From: Psychrobacter sp. I-STPA10 | Lineage (GTDB): Bacteria; Pseudomonadota; Gammaproteobacteria; Pseudomonadales; Moraxellaceae | Direction: 5' to 3' | Assembly (NCBI RefSeq): GCF_021012795.1 | Contig: NZ_VFYU01000010.1 | Coordinates: forward strand, 1-64,000 | Length of the DNA: 64,000 bases | Part shown: in pieces, positions 55,279 to 64,000 of the stretch | Position numbering within the stretch: the first letter of the stretch is position 1 | Layout of the letters: every line of letters starts with the position of its first letter | Notes under the pieces: model-generated | What the model was told of the DNA's origin: nothing | Database searches by the model: none | The model's input: only the letters and a program-made list of their open reading frames with translations | Translations under genes and position numbers: made by a program

Positions 55279-56397
55279 TTATGTGTTCGTCTGTTGTTCA
55301 TCTGTGTCCGTCACTGTTTGTACTGCCCTTGGGTGTGCCTTATCATAAACTTGCGTTAATTTGGCAAAATCCACATGGGTATATATCTGTGTGGTACTGA
55401 TATCACTGTGTCCAAGCAACTCTTGCACTGCCCGCAAATCACCGCTACCAGAGAGCATGTGCGAGGCAAAACAGTGACGTAATAAATGCGGATATAAATT
55501 TTGGGCAATACCTGCCCGAGCCGCCGCTATTTTCAGTCGCTGCTGTACAGCTCGAGTAGATAGACGTGTGCCCAACTTTTCACTAATAAATAATGCTTTA
55601 TCAGCTTGTTCTTCCCATAGATCACGATGTGGCAAATAAGCTAATATTGCAGTAACCGCTTTGCGACCCACAGGCACAATGCGTGTTTTATTGCCTTTAC
55701 CAGTCACACGCACTTGCGCTTGACTTTGATCTGCTGATAGTTGTAAATCTGTCACATTCAAAGCCGTCAATTCACCAACTCGTAACCCACTGCTATACAG
55801 TAGCTCAAACATCGCTTTATCACGTACCCATAGACGTGCTTGCTCAGGGGTGTCTGGCATTGGCTGATCTAATAATTGCGATAATAAATCAACATCAGCA
55901 ATGGTAGGTAGCGGGCGTGGATCTCTTTTTAGCTGAAATCCTGTGGTCGGATTACTGCGTGCCAAGTCCTCTTCTACCAACCATGTATAAAAATGACGAA
56001 TCGCTGATAACTCTAACTGCACACTGGCTGTTGCTAATGCATCTGTCTCAAGACGCTTAGCAATATACTGCCCTAGTTTGCGCCTATCACAACGCGTCCA
56101 TGTCAGCTTTTGTACCAACAAAAAATCTGTCAAGTTATCAACAGCTGCAAAATATGCCTGCAACGTATGCCGTGATAAACGTCGGGCAGACAATACAGTG
56201 AGCCATTGATGCACGGGTAACATCAATTGTTGATAGGATTGATGCTGCGACTGTGGCAAATCAACAAGCTTTGCTGTCAACAACGCTTCTACAGATAAGG
56301 CTGTTGCTGTGTTTGTTTGGGTCGCAACATTGATACTGTCTTTTGTTGTATGCTTGTTGCTATCTTTGCTATTGCTGCTGATTGGTTTAAACGTCAT
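55279..56397 (-). CDS. xerC: Tyrosine recombinase XerC
   Basis: XerC with XerD resolves chromosome dimers at dif. The product is 372 aa from ATG at 56397 (MTFKPISSNSKDS). Catalytic residues are visible as SGLRVGELTAL (Arg), GKGNKTRIVPVG (Lys), HLLRHCFASH (His, Arg), LGHSDISTTQIYTH (His, Tyr). About 70 N-terminal residues precede the SAM-like core domain and are Ser/Thr/Asn-rich; E. coli XerC is 298 aa. It overlaps the dapF 3' end by 11 bp and is the last gene of the lptM-lysA-dapF-xerC cluster. A TTG at 56418 is a less likely start. Confidence 0.93.
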   Translation of the reverse strand: MTFKPISSNSKDSNKHTTKDSINVATQTNTATALSVEALLTAKLVDLPQSQHQSYQQLMLPVHQWLTVLSARRLSRHTLQAYFAAVDNLTDFLLVQKLTWTRCDRRKLGQYIAKRLETDALATASVQLELSAIRHFYTWLVEEDLARSNPTTGFQLKRDPRPLPTIADVDLLSQLLDQPMPDTPEQARLWVRDKAMFELLYSSGLRVGELTALNVTDLQLSADQSQAQVRVTGKGNKTRIVPVGRKAVTAILAYLPHRDLWEEQADKALFISEKLGTRLSTRAVQQRLKIAAARAGIAQNLYPHLLRHCFASHMLSGSGDLRAVQELLGHSDISTTQIYTHVDFAKLTQVYDKAHPRAVQTVTDTDEQQTNT

Positions 56398-57283
56398 CAC
56401 TGCCACTTGCTGGCGCAATACCTGCTTGTGCCATCAGCCCATCGGGACTAAACACACCCTCATAAACAAACGCTGTTGGGCCTGTCATCATCAATGAATA
56501 ACCAGGCTGCCAACGTACCAAAAGACTGCCACCATACAACTGCACTCGTATGTCTTCACCTTCATCAAGCCAGCCTTCACGAATACCCACTGCAACAGCA
56601 GCACATGCTCCTGTACCACAGGCTTGAGTTTCACCCACACCACGCTCATAAACACGCAAACGAACATGACGCTGATTCATCACTTGCATAAAGCCGACAT
56701 TGACTCGATCAGGAAAAGCTTGATGCGACTCAATGGCAGATCCCAGTTTTTCTACCTCAGCTTCCAATATATCGTCCACTTGAATCACCGCATGTGGATT
56801 ACCCATATTCGCCACATATAGTTGCACTGGTGTGCCTTCTACATTGAGATGGTAGGCATTTTGAATTTTGGTAATGGCTTTGGGGGTAAATGGAATGTCA
56901 TCAGGCTCAAAGCTAGGCTTGCCCATATCCACTTGCACCCAACCATAACGATCCGTTGATAGTGTTAAAATACCACCAGCAGTCTCTACCCGTAAACGCT
57001 GCTTAAAGGATAGCTTGCGAGCTTGTACAAAACGCGCAAAACAGCGTGCACCATTGCCACATTGCTCCACCTCTGTGCCATCGGTATTAAAAATACGATA
57101 ACGAAAATCGACATCAGGACGCATCGGTGGCTCGACCACCAACAATTGATCAAAACCAATGCCTAAATGACGATCACCGAGTAATTGCACCAAGTCTGGA
57201 GTCAAATCTAAACGCTGGGTAACTAAATCAATGACCATAAAATCATTACCCAATCCGTGCATTTTTGTAAATTCTATTAACAT
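56387..57283 (-). CDS. dapF: Diaminopimelate epimerase
   Basis: DapF interconverts LL- and meso-diaminopimelate, the step before LysA, and supplies peptidoglycan precursor. The 298-aa product contains the two catalytic-Cys motifs, EQCGNGARCFARF (Cys75) and ETQACGTGACAAV near residue 225, and starts MLIEFTKMHGLGNDF. The C-terminus extends about 20 residues past the usual end (E. coli 274 aa), where it overlaps xerC. Confidence 0.96.
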   Translation of the reverse strand: MLIEFTKMHGLGNDFMVIDLVTQRLDLTPDLVQLLGDRHLGIGFDQLLVVEPPMRPDVDFRYRIFNTDGTEVEQCGNGARCFARFVQARKLSFKQRLRVETAGGILTLSTDRYGWVQVDMGKPSFEPDDIPFTPKAITKIQNAYHLNVEGTPVQLYVANMGNPHAVIQVDDILEAEVEKLGSAIESHQAFPDRVNVGFMQVMNQRHVRLRVYERGVGETQACGTGACAAVAVGIREGWLDEGEDIRVQLYGGSLLVRWQPGYSLMMTGPTAFVYEGVFSPDGLMAQAGIAPASGSDDV

Positions 57284-57626
57284 AATGAGGTATCCTACGC
57301 TGCTATTTTATGAATAATGAATACTGCTATATTATACTATTGATACTATATAACTTATCTTAACACGCTCATTGTGACAATGATAATATATCCCTGATAT
57401 CCATAAAATTGTAGCCTAAAACTCAGCCTGACACCAAATACTGAACAATAATCTATTCATAAATTTTGTATCACTGCGCCTAACTCAATAGAAAACTAAA
57501 TACTGCAAATAACAAAAAGCTCATACACAATAAGTATATGAGCTTTTTTTATCTAACATAAACAATATAAATACGCATTAAAATCAAATAGTTAAAATAC
57601 TACTCAGTTTAATTTGTAGCTGATAT
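57284..57626. other. Gap between lysA and dapF; holds a terminator
   Basis: Apart from the hairpin at 57514-57550 I see nothing definite. It implies that dapF-xerC can have their own promoter, in the roughly 230 bp upstream of dapF. Confidence 0.45.
57514..57550 (-). terminator. Rho-independent terminator of lysA (bidirectional form)
   Basis: Arms AAAAAGCTCATA (57514-57525) and TATGAGCTTTTT (57537-57548) form a stem with A's on one side and T's on the other. On the minus strand it ends lysA about 77 bp after the stop. Confidence 0.88.
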
Positions 57627-58961
57627 TTAATGCAAGCTAAGTAGTGACTTCTCATTATCAAGCAGTTGCTCTACCGTCTCACGCACTCGTATTAGTTTAT
57701 GAGTATCCTCACTGACCATCACCTCAGCGGCTCTTGGACGTGTATTATAATTACTACTCATCACAAATCCATACGCGCCTGCCCCTGTAATTGCCAATAT
57801 ATCGCCTTCTATCAGTGACAAGTGCCGCTGTTTTGCCAAAAAGTCGCCCGTTTCACACACAGCACCCACAATATCCCAATATTTTGCTTTTGCATTGTCC
57901 GGCAATACTGTGGGCAATACCGCCATTTGCGCTTGATACAAGGCAGGGCGAATCAAATCATTCATTGCTGCATCAACGACAGCAAAGTTTTTATGCTCGG
58001 AGGGCTTGAGTACATCAACTTTGGTCAATAAAACTCCCGCATTTGCCACAATACTACGACCTGGCTCTAAAAACACCTTGAGTTTCAGTGCTTGTAGCTT
58101 AGGCAATAAAGCGGCTGCAAAGTCAGCAATTTTTACTGGTGTCTCATCAATATAACGCACACCCAAACCACCACCCAAATCAATGTGCTGTAAAGAAATT
58201 CCTATCTGTTGTAGCGCATCAATCAGTTCAATCACTTTATCCAATGCGGCTATAAATGGCTCAACCTTAGTCAACTGTGAACCAATATGACAATCAATAC
58301 CAACTATCTGAATGTGAGTATATTCGGCTGCTTGTTGATAAACCGCCACTGCATCTTCGTGTGCTATGCCAAATTTATTATTGCGTAGACCGGTTGATAT
58401 ATATGGGTGCGTACCTGCATCAACATTAGGATTGACTCGCACTGATATATGTGCCACCTTATCAAGCTGCTTTGCTACTTGCTGAATACGTTCAATCTCA
58501 GTCACCGACTCTACATTAAAACAGCCAATACCTGCTTCTAGAGCTGCTTTAATATCTGCTTGGGTTTTACCAACACCAGAGTATACCACTTTACTGGCAT
58601 CACCACCTGCCGCCAACACTCGCTGCAATTCACCCACAGAGACAATATCAAAACTTGCACCCGCTTGTACTAAAATCTGTAACACCGATAAGTTAGAATT
58701 TGCTTTCACTGAATAGCAAATTTGGTGGTCAATGGCAGCAAAGCTATCATCATAATCCTGATAAGCACCTAAAATGGCTTGTTTGGAGTAAACATACAAT
58801 GGCGTGCCATAGGTTTGCACTAAACTATCCACATCGACATCTTCGATGCACAAAATATCTTGTTGATAACTCAGTGTTGATAAATTGGCAACAAAGGCTT
58901 GTGGCTGAATTTGTATTCCTTCATCGCTACTAATAACAGAAGTTGAGTTCGTTGAGTTCAT
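57627..58961 (-). CDS. lysA: Diaminopimelate decarboxylase
   Basis: LysA decarboxylates meso-diaminopimelate to lysine with PLP. The 444-aa product has the Schiff-base lysine motif CYSVKANSNLSVL near residue 85, VDCHIGSQ-like text (IVGIDCHIGSQLT), HIDLGGGLGVRY, LEPGRSIVANAG, and the C-terminal GAVCETGDFLAK and GAYGFVMSSNYN. The N-terminus has about 30 extra residues. It follows lptM by 110 bp and precedes dapF, the standard cluster order. Confidence 0.95.
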   Translation of the reverse strand: MNSTNSTSVISSDEGIQIQPQAFVANLSTLSYQQDILCIEDVDVDSLVQTYGTPLYVYSKQAILGAYQDYDDSFAAIDHQICYSVKANSNLSVLQILVQAGASFDIVSVGELQRVLAAGGDASKVVYSGVGKTQADIKAALEAGIGCFNVESVTEIERIQQVAKQLDKVAHISVRVNPNVDAGTHPYISTGLRNNKFGIAHEDAVAVYQQAAEYTHIQIVGIDCHIGSQLTKVEPFIAALDKVIELIDALQQIGISLQHIDLGGGLGVRYIDETPVKIADFAAALLPKLQALKLKVFLEPGRSIVANAGVLLTKVDVLKPSEHKNFAVVDAAMNDLIRPALYQAQMAVLPTVLPDNAKAKYWDIVGAVCETGDFLAKQRHLSLIEGDILAITGAGAYGFVMSSNYNTRPRAAEVMVSEDTHKLIRVRETVEQLLDNEKSLLSLH

Positions 58962-59071
58962 AGTTGTATTCCATCTCTAGCAAAATTAGCCAGAATTCAT
59001 TGTGATTGATGTTAGATTCGTCTTCAGTTTATAGAATCCTATAAAATTTTATAAACTTGCGTCATTATTAT

Positions 59072-59404
59072 TTAATAGTCCTGAGCATCGTCTACTAAAT
59101 TGTCATTATTTACTTCAATAGGATTTGTCTCAGTGGACATTTGGGGTAATGCCTGTGCTGTATTTTGATTATCATTAGTATCAGGTAGATACAAATCACC
59201 TTTCTGCCCACATCCTGTCAATGCTGTCACAGCTAACACAATAATACTAAGTGATGTTATTGATATAAAAGTGGTTTTTATAAAATTAGCTTTGCTAAAA
59301 AATGTTTTAGTAAAATGAATAAAAGACATGGATATTTGAGATACTGACACTTGCATATCTAAGGTTTGAGTTACTAAAGATTGTGGCTGATGATATTTTC
59401 TCAT
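59072..59404 (-). CDS. lptM: LptM/YifL-like lipoprotein
   Basis: The product ends its signal region with ALTGC and continues GQKGDLYLP, the hallmark of LptM (YifL), a small lipoprotein that assists maturation of the LPS translocon LptD. The 110-aa product from ATG at 59404 (AAGG upstream) is longer than E. coli's 67 aa because of about 60 residues before the membrane segment. Internal Met codons could also serve as start. Position directly upstream of lysA is the classic context. Confidence 0.85.
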   Translation of the reverse strand: MRKYHQPQSLVTQTLDMQVSVSQISMSFIHFTKTFFSKANFIKTTFISITSLSIIVLAVTALTGCGQKGDLYLPDTNDNQNTAQALPQMSTETNPIEVNNDNLVDDAQDY

Positions 59405-59480
59405 GATAATATAACCTTGATATATTTGGTGAATATGAATATTCACCACACACAATGACTAACAATTTGCAGGATATACT

Positions 59481-60668
59481 ATGCCCGTTACCATTAGCAA
59501 CCCCACATTGGTCTTAAATTGTGGTTCTTCTTCTATTAAATACGCTTTAATCAGTGCAGATAATCAAGTTCGTATCACTGGACTGGCAGAAAACTTAGGT
59601 CTAGATACTGCTCATATCAAACATAAAGGACTAGATGGCAATAAACAAGAGATTAACATCGCTGGTGGTAGCCACAAATTAGCGCTACAAAAAATCCTCG
59701 CCTTACTAGAGCAATATCAGCCCATTGCAGTCGGGCATCGAGTGGTACATGGTGGACGAGAATTTTCAGAAGCAGTCAAAGTAACCCCACACGTTTTAGA
59801 AGAAGTCAAACGCCTAAAGATAATAGCACCGCTACACAACCCTGCCAATGCTTTGGGTATCGAGGCTGTCAATGCCATTTATCCTGACTTACCACAAGTG
59901 GTGGTCTTTGATACAGCATTTCACCAAACCATGCCCGCAAAAGCTTACCGCTACGCGATACCAAAAGCCTTATATGATGAAGAAAGAATCCGTCGTTATG
60001 GCTTTCATGGCACCTCACATGCTTATATCTCTAGCCGAGCAGACACACTAAGCACGGCTGAAGGCAAGCATGGCTGGCTAACAGCACATCTGGGCAATGG
60101 CTGCTCTGCTGCGGCGATTTATGATGGCAAGAGTTTAGACACCAGTATGGGCATCACACCACTTGAAGGGCTGATGATGGGCACCCGTAGTGGTGACGTT
60201 GACCCAGGTCTACATATCCATCTTAAACGCACTTTGGGTATGAGCTTAGAAGAAATTGATACCATGCTCAATAAACAAAGTGGACTATTAGGGGTATCAG
60301 GACTGTCCAATGACATGCGTACTGTTGAGCAAGCTGCCAATGAAGGCAATGAAGATGCTAAGTTAGCATTAGAGATGTTCTGCTATCGTGCGGGTAAATA
60401 TCTAGCTTCTTTAAGCTGTGCCCTGCCAAAGCTTACGGGTATTATCTTCTCAGGTGGCATCGGTGAAAACTCTGCTGTCATTCGTGACAACATTTTACAA
60501 GTGATGCGTCATTTTGATATTCGTGTTGATACAGCAAAAAATAATGAGCTATATGCTGGCAATGAGGGCAGTTTCCACCACCCTGACAGTAAGCTTGAAC
60601 TGTGGGTAATTCCTACCGATGAAGAATATCGCATCGCTCAAGAAACCCGAGAAGCTCTGGGGTTATAA
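59481..60668 (+). CDS. ackA: Acetate kinase
   Basis: AckA interconverts acetate plus ATP with acetyl phosphate. The 395-aa product (typical 400) begins with the phosphate-binding LVLNCGSSSIKYALI. HRVVHGGREFSE follows, then RRYGFHGTSHAYIS, the HLGNGCSAAAI segment and DPGLHIHL. AGGAT lies upstream of the ATG. It is 138 bp before pta on the same strand. It is divergent from lptM. Confidence 0.96.
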   Translation: MPVTISNPTLVLNCGSSSIKYALISADNQVRITGLAENLGLDTAHIKHKGLDGNKQEINIAGGSHKLALQKILALLEQYQPIAVGHRVVHGGREFSEAVKVTPHVLEEVKRLKIIAPLHNPANALGIEAVNAIYPDLPQVVVFDTAFHQTMPAKAYRYAIPKALYDEERIRRYGFHGTSHAYISSRADTLSTAEGKHGWLTAHLGNGCSAAAIYDGKSLDTSMGITPLEGLMMGTRSGDVDPGLHIHLKRTLGMSLEEIDTMLNKQSGLLGVSGLSNDMRTVEQAANEGNEDAKLALEMFCYRAGKYLASLSCALPKLTGIIFSGGIGENSAVIRDNILQVMRHFDIRVDTAKNNELYAGNEGSFHHPDSKLELWVIPTDEEYRIAQETREALGL

Positions 60669-60806
60669 ACATGGTATTTGGGCAAATTAACCATGTAACT
60701 AATCATAAGTAATTAACCATAAGTAACTCACAACCATAAACTCACAATGATGAACTCATAACGACCTTAATAACTAAAAACTGATAACTAAATATTAGGA
60801 AACGTC

Positions 60807-62954
60807 ATGCAAACCATATTACTTGTTCCAACCAATCGTGGTATTGGCTTAACCTCTGCGGCACTTGGGCTAATTCGGGCACTGGACTACACAGGTATCA
60901 AAGCAGGCTTTATCAAGCCATTTTCACAAGACGACAGTCTGGATAAACAACACAGTTTAGACAGCTCAAATGACTTAGCACGACATGCCTTTGGGCTCAA
61001 TCCACCACCATCTATTGCTCGTCACCGAGTAGAGCGTATGATTGGTGAGGGTAATTTAGATGACTTAATGGAAGAGGTGGTGTCAAACTTAAACACCATT
61101 GACGATGACTGTGATGTGGTCATCTGTGAAGGACTTGTCCCCACCACCGAAGCAAGCTATGCCACTCATGTTAACCATGCCTTAGCCAATGCGTTAGATG
61201 CCAAAGTTATTTTGGTCAGTAATGCTGATATTGATAATCCTGAACAACTTGCTGACAAACTCGATATGTACTCTCGTGAATATGGCGGACTTGCCAGCCC
61301 CCGTACACTAGGTTGTATATTAATGCGGGTACACAATATCCCCAATACCTTCGATACTCAGCCTGTCGCTCCAGGTGAAGCAAAATTCACTATGGACGCT
61401 GACTTTTTACAAGCCATGAAAACACATTCTCCTGCCTTTGGTACAGAAAATTTTCACCTCATTGGGGTCGTACCTTTTAGTAACACCTTATCCGTACCAC
61501 GGACATGGGATATCGCACAAGAGCTCAATGCAAAATGGCTCAGTGAAGGCGATGCCAAAAAACGCCGTGTCCTTAAAACCAGCCTCACTGCACGTACTGT
61601 CTCTCGTGTTGGCAGTATATTTAGCCGTGGTACATTAATCATTACTCCAGGTGACCGTGATGACTTGCTGCTAGCCACTGCCCTTGCAGCCATGAATGGC
61701 ATTCCAATGGCGGGTATCGTCTTAACAGGTGGCATCATACCCAATGACACTGTCATCGACCTGTGCCGCCCTGCCCTAAAAACTGGCATGCCCGTAATGA
61801 GTGTCAAAACAGACAGCTTTGAGACCGTACAAAATCTTGCCAACATCAGCAACGAAATTCCCAGTGATGATACTGAACGTGCTGCCGATGTTACTCGCTT
61901 TGTGGCGGCGCATCTGGACTTAGATTGGCTCAAAAACTATTTTGAACGCCGTTATCAACCACGTCTGTCACCTTCTGCTTTCCGTCATCAAGTGGTGAAA
62001 AAAGCGCAGCAAAGCAATATGCGTATTGTCCTACCCGAAGGTTCAGAGCCCCGCACCGTAGAAGCGGCTGCCATCTGTCAAAGCCGTGGCATTGCTCAGT
62101 GTGTGTTACTTGCCAAACCAGAAGACGTACAACAAGTGGCAAAAAATCGCGATATTATCTTACCTGATGACATAGAAATCATTGACCCAGATAACATCAA
62201 TCAAGAAAAATATATCCATGCCATGATTGAACGTCGTAAAGGCAAGCTCACCGAGCCAATGGCAGCAGAACAGCTCAAAGACACTGTGGTACTTGGTACA
62301 ATCATGCTGCATTTGGGCGAAGTTGATGGATTGGTATCGGGTGCGGTTCATACCACTGCCAATACCGTACGCCCTGCATTCCAATTTATCAAAACTGCCC
62401 CTGACTACTCACTGGTCTCATCAATATTCTTTATGCTACTGCCTGAGCAAGTGGTCGTCTATGGTGACTGTGCCATCAATCCTGACCCCAATGCCGAAGA
62501 GCTTGCTGAAATTGCTATCCAGTCTGCCGCTTCTGCCAAAGCCTTTGGCATCGACCCCAAAGTGGCAATGATTAGCTACTCGACAGGTACTTCAGGCTCA
62601 GGTGCAGATGTCGAAAAAGTCAAACAAGCCACCCAAATCGTACGTGAGCGTGCACCTCACTTAGTGGTTGATGGACCTTTACAATATGATGCCGCCTTTG
62701 TCAGCAGTGTGGGCAAACAAAAAGCACCCGACTCGCCTGTTGCAGGGCAAGCCAATGTGTTTATCTTCCCTGACCTCAATACAGGGAATACCACTTATAA
62801 AGCAGTACAACGTAGTGCCAATGTGGTCAGTGTCGGTCCGATGCTGCAAGGATTGAACAAACCTGTCAATGATTTGTCTCGGGGTGCATTGGTTGATGAT
62901 ATTATCTATACCATTGCCTTGACTGCTATCCAAGCCAGTAGCCCTGATGTTTAG
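60807..62954 (+). CDS. pta: Phosphate acetyltransferase
   Basis: Pta converts acetyl-CoA and phosphate to acetyl phosphate, the partner of AckA. The 715-aa product has the three-part layout of the enterobacterial enzyme (714 aa): an N-terminal BioD-like P-loop-derived region (TNRGIGLTSAALGLIRAL), a DRTGG domain in the middle and the C-terminal PTA domain from about residue 390. That domain includes RIVLPEGSEPRTVEAA, GLVSGAVHTTANTVRPAFQFIKT, YSTGTSGSGADVEKV and VFIFPDLNTGNTTYKAVQR. TTAGGAAA precedes the ATG. Confidence 0.96.
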   Translation: MQTILLVPTNRGIGLTSAALGLIRALDYTGIKAGFIKPFSQDDSLDKQHSLDSSNDLARHAFGLNPPPSIARHRVERMIGEGNLDDLMEEVVSNLNTIDDDCDVVICEGLVPTTEASYATHVNHALANALDAKVILVSNADIDNPEQLADKLDMYSREYGGLASPRTLGCILMRVHNIPNTFDTQPVAPGEAKFTMDADFLQAMKTHSPAFGTENFHLIGVVPFSNTLSVPRTWDIAQELNAKWLSEGDAKKRRVLKTSLTARTVSRVGSIFSRGTLIITPGDRDDLLLATALAAMNGIPMAGIVLTGGIIPNDTVIDLCRPALKTGMPVMSVKTDSFETVQNLANISNEIPSDDTERAADVTRFVAAHLDLDWLKNYFERRYQPRLSPSAFRHQVVKKAQQSNMRIVLPEGSEPRTVEAAAICQSRGIAQCVLLAKPEDVQQVAKNRDIILPDDIEIIDPDNINQEKYIHAMIERRKGKLTEPMAAEQLKDTVVLGTIMLHLGEVDGLVSGAVHTTANTVRPAFQFIKTAPDYSLVSSIFFMLLPEQVVVYGDCAINPDPNAEELAEIAIQSAASAKAFGIDPKVAMISYSTGTSGSGADVEKVKQATQIVRERAPHLVVDGPLQYDAAFVSSVGKQKAPDSPVAGQANVFIFPDLNTGNTTYKAVQRSANVVSVGPMLQGLNKPVNDLSRGALVDDIIYTIALTAIQASSPDV

Positions 62955-62996
62955 GATTATTTAAACGAATCGTGATATTAGTCTACGATAAACGAA

Positions 62997-63034
62997 AATC
63001 AGCAGTTTAACAGTGTTTTGTTAAACTACTGATT
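62997..63034 (+). terminator. Long hairpin after pta, terminator-like
   Basis: 16-nt arms (62997-63012 and 63019-63034) pair with a single mismatch and a 6-nt loop; the core is AGTTTAACA/TGTTAAACT. It lies 43 bp after the pta stop. No T-tract follows, so it may be a processed 3' end or weak terminator. Confidence 0.5.
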
Positions 63035-63053
63035 GCTAACTGTGTTGATAGTA

Positions 63054-63219
63054 AGAACCTGTATTCATAATCCAAAATCAGGGGAATTTTAAACTAAAAT
63101 TGCGTAATACAAGGCAAATTTTGGGGCGAATAGTCACTCTATTTAACCCAAAATTTAACGCTGTAGTATGTCTATATTTAGGCAAAAAGCCACCATTATG
63201 GGTTGTGAATACAGGTTCT
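63054..63219. mobile_element. 166-bp inverted-repeat element (MITE-like), family B
   Basis: The left end AGAACCTGTATTCATAATCC and the reverse complement of the right end, AGAACCTGTATTCACAACCC, agree at all but two of the first 20 positions. An internal inverted repeat, AAATTTTGGG/CCCAAAATTT, is centred in the element. There is no ORF. The right end recurs at 29901-29942. Size, termini and recurrence suggest a non-autonomous element. I see no clear target duplication. Confidence 0.65.
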
Positions 63220-63271
63220 AATACTCTATTATATTAACCTATCTGCCATCACAAGCCATATCCTCATTATA

Positions 63272-64000
63272 GTGAATAAATCCAAATCGCAAACTGACAA
63301 TCAAAGTAAGCAAATCAACGCCGTTCGTCTTTTTTTAGGCGGCTCTTTTGACCCTGTACACCATGGTCATATAACGCTGCTATATCATGTCGCTACCCAA
63401 CTTAGGACGACATATCCACTTGACATACCTGTATATGCCTCCTTTTTACCTGCGGCACGTTCACCATTAAAAGACACCAGCTTAGCACCTAAGCATCGCC
63501 TTAATATGCTCAAGCTTGCCATCGCAGCGCATCAAAATACGCTGAGAAATACTGAGGATACTAACAGCCTAACAACCTTATCTTCCATACCTATTACGCC
63601 TAGTATTTGCGAATTAGAACTGTGGCAAACACCGCCTACTTATACCATTGATACCTTACAAACACTCAGGGCGCACTACCCCAACGACAGTATTATATTT
63701 ATTATGGGTGCAGATAATGTTGCCAGTCTACCCAAGTGGCGGTGTGGATTATTACTAACCACACAGGCACATCTATGGATATGTCCACGCAATGATTGGC
63801 AAGATATCGCTGCCATCTCTGCTGTTTTACCCACCCCACTACACACACAAATCACCACTAATACCCATGACTTGAAAACTACACCAAGCGGACGCATTTA
63901 TATAGATAGCACTGCCATGATGGCGGTCTCTAGTAGCCAAATACGACAGCAACTACAGCAGCATCAAAATAGTGATGACCCATTAGCTACCATCGAAATT
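63272..64000 (+). CDS. nadD: Nicotinate-nucleotide adenylyltransferase, truncated by window end
   Basis: NadD adenylylates nicotinate mononucleotide in NAD synthesis. From GTG at 63272 the frame is open to the window end (243 codons). It begins VNKSKSQTDNQSKQ, then LFLGGSFDPVHHGHI with the HxGH nucleotidyltransferase motif, SPLKDTSLAPKHRLNML, FIMGADNVASLPKW, and near the end AVSSSQIRQQL (SxTxxR-like). A roughly 20-residue Thr/Ser/Asn-rich insert follows the LAIAAHQN segment, making it longer than E. coli NadD (213 aa). The start codon is tentative, since no good ribosome site is visible. Confidence 0.88.
   Translation, partial: MNKSKSQTDNQSKQINAVRLFLGGSFDPVHHGHITLLYHVATQLRTTYPLDIPVYASFLPAARSPLKDTSLAPKHRLNMLKLAIAAHQNTLRNTEDTNSLTTLSSIPITPSICELELWQTPPTYTIDTLQTLRAHYPNDSIIFIMGADNVASLPKWRCGLLLTTQAHLWICPRNDWQDIAAISAVLPTPLHTQITTNTHDLKTTPSGRIYIDSTAMMAVSSSQIRQQLQQHQNSDDPLATIEI

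Noticed and set aside
61454..61933. 159-codon minus-strand frame within pta
   Set aside because: It is a shadow of the pta reading frame; no ribosome site, and pta is intact with family motifs across this region.
1..64000. tRNA or rRNA genes
   Set aside because: I looked for T-loop-like and acceptor-stem patterns in the intergenic regions and found none that fold convincingly; a tRNAscan run would settle it.

Overview
The window is a 64 kb chromosomal segment of a moderately AT-rich gammaproteobacterium. The gene set points to the family Moraxellaceae, in the Moraxella/Psychrobacter neighbourhood. Supporting points are paired homodimeric and monomeric NADP isocitrate dehydrogenases, the rpoN-hpf pair, the lptM-lysA-dapF-xerC cluster, ackA-pta, an RpoH with a long acidic N-terminal extension, and protein sequences that resemble this family by eye. 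Genus and species cannot be fixed from the sequence alone. No rRNA, tRNA, intact transposase, prophage or plasmid gene was recognised.

Layout. 0-8 kb: icd and the monomeric IDH converge, followed by a FemAB/GNAT-like acyltransferase with ubiC, then glyA. 8-11.6 kb: a visibly AT-richer pocket of poorly characterised genes (TPR/coiled-coil protein, HXXEE membrane protein, a 122-aa orphan and an unlisted 53-aa membrane protein) interrupted by a ZIP-like transporter. 11.6-19.6 kb: proA, three small lipoproteins of low complexity or repeats, a YccS-type FUSC membrane protein and a YfbK-type VWA lipoprotein. 19.6-22.7 kb: a divergent LysR/LysE pair, thrH, and a type I-F-like CRISPR array of eight repeats with no cas genes in the window. 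23-36 kb: a PreP-like M16 protease, two AMP-forming acyl-CoA synthetases, a Co/Ni ECF transporter (cbiM-cbiQ-cbiO) and hemL. 36-45 kb: a WG-repeat protein, pstS and ppk2 (phosphate/polyphosphate), two tandem DegV paralogues, a YgiN-like monooxygenase, tsaD-crcB, a c5-type cytochrome and another acidic lipoprotein. 45-64 kb: housekeeping genes rpsU, yqeY, bepA-like, tusA-like, rpoH, a DUF423 gene, thiS, hpf, rpoN, a nitrilase-family gene, xerC, dapF, lysA, lptM, ackA, pta and nadD (cut by the window end).

Functional links. Central carbon flow is represented by two IDHs and acetate/acetyl-phosphate interconversion. PstS and a class-I-like PPK2 lie side by side with Pho-box-like repeats between them. 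lptM-lysA-dapF-xerC gives the standard DAP/lysine and cell-envelope cluster. rpoH, rpoN and hpf put two alternative sigma factors and ribosome hibernation within 5 kb.

Non-coding structure is the least ordinary part. (i) A family of roughly 150-bp dispersed imperfect palindromic repeats occurs four times (1-55, 1719-1885, 17462-17545, 41070-41216). (ii) A 166-bp element with terminal inverted repeats lies at 63054-63219, and one of its ends recurs in the cbiQ-cbiO gap. (iii) Short tandem arrays occur at 6661, 16924, 21353 and 52363. (iv) The CRISPR array has an outlying partial repeat that supplies the stop codon of thrH. The strongest leads are the CRISPR/thrH junction, the repeat families, the RpoH extension, and the set of small lipoproteins with repeated or low-complexity tails.
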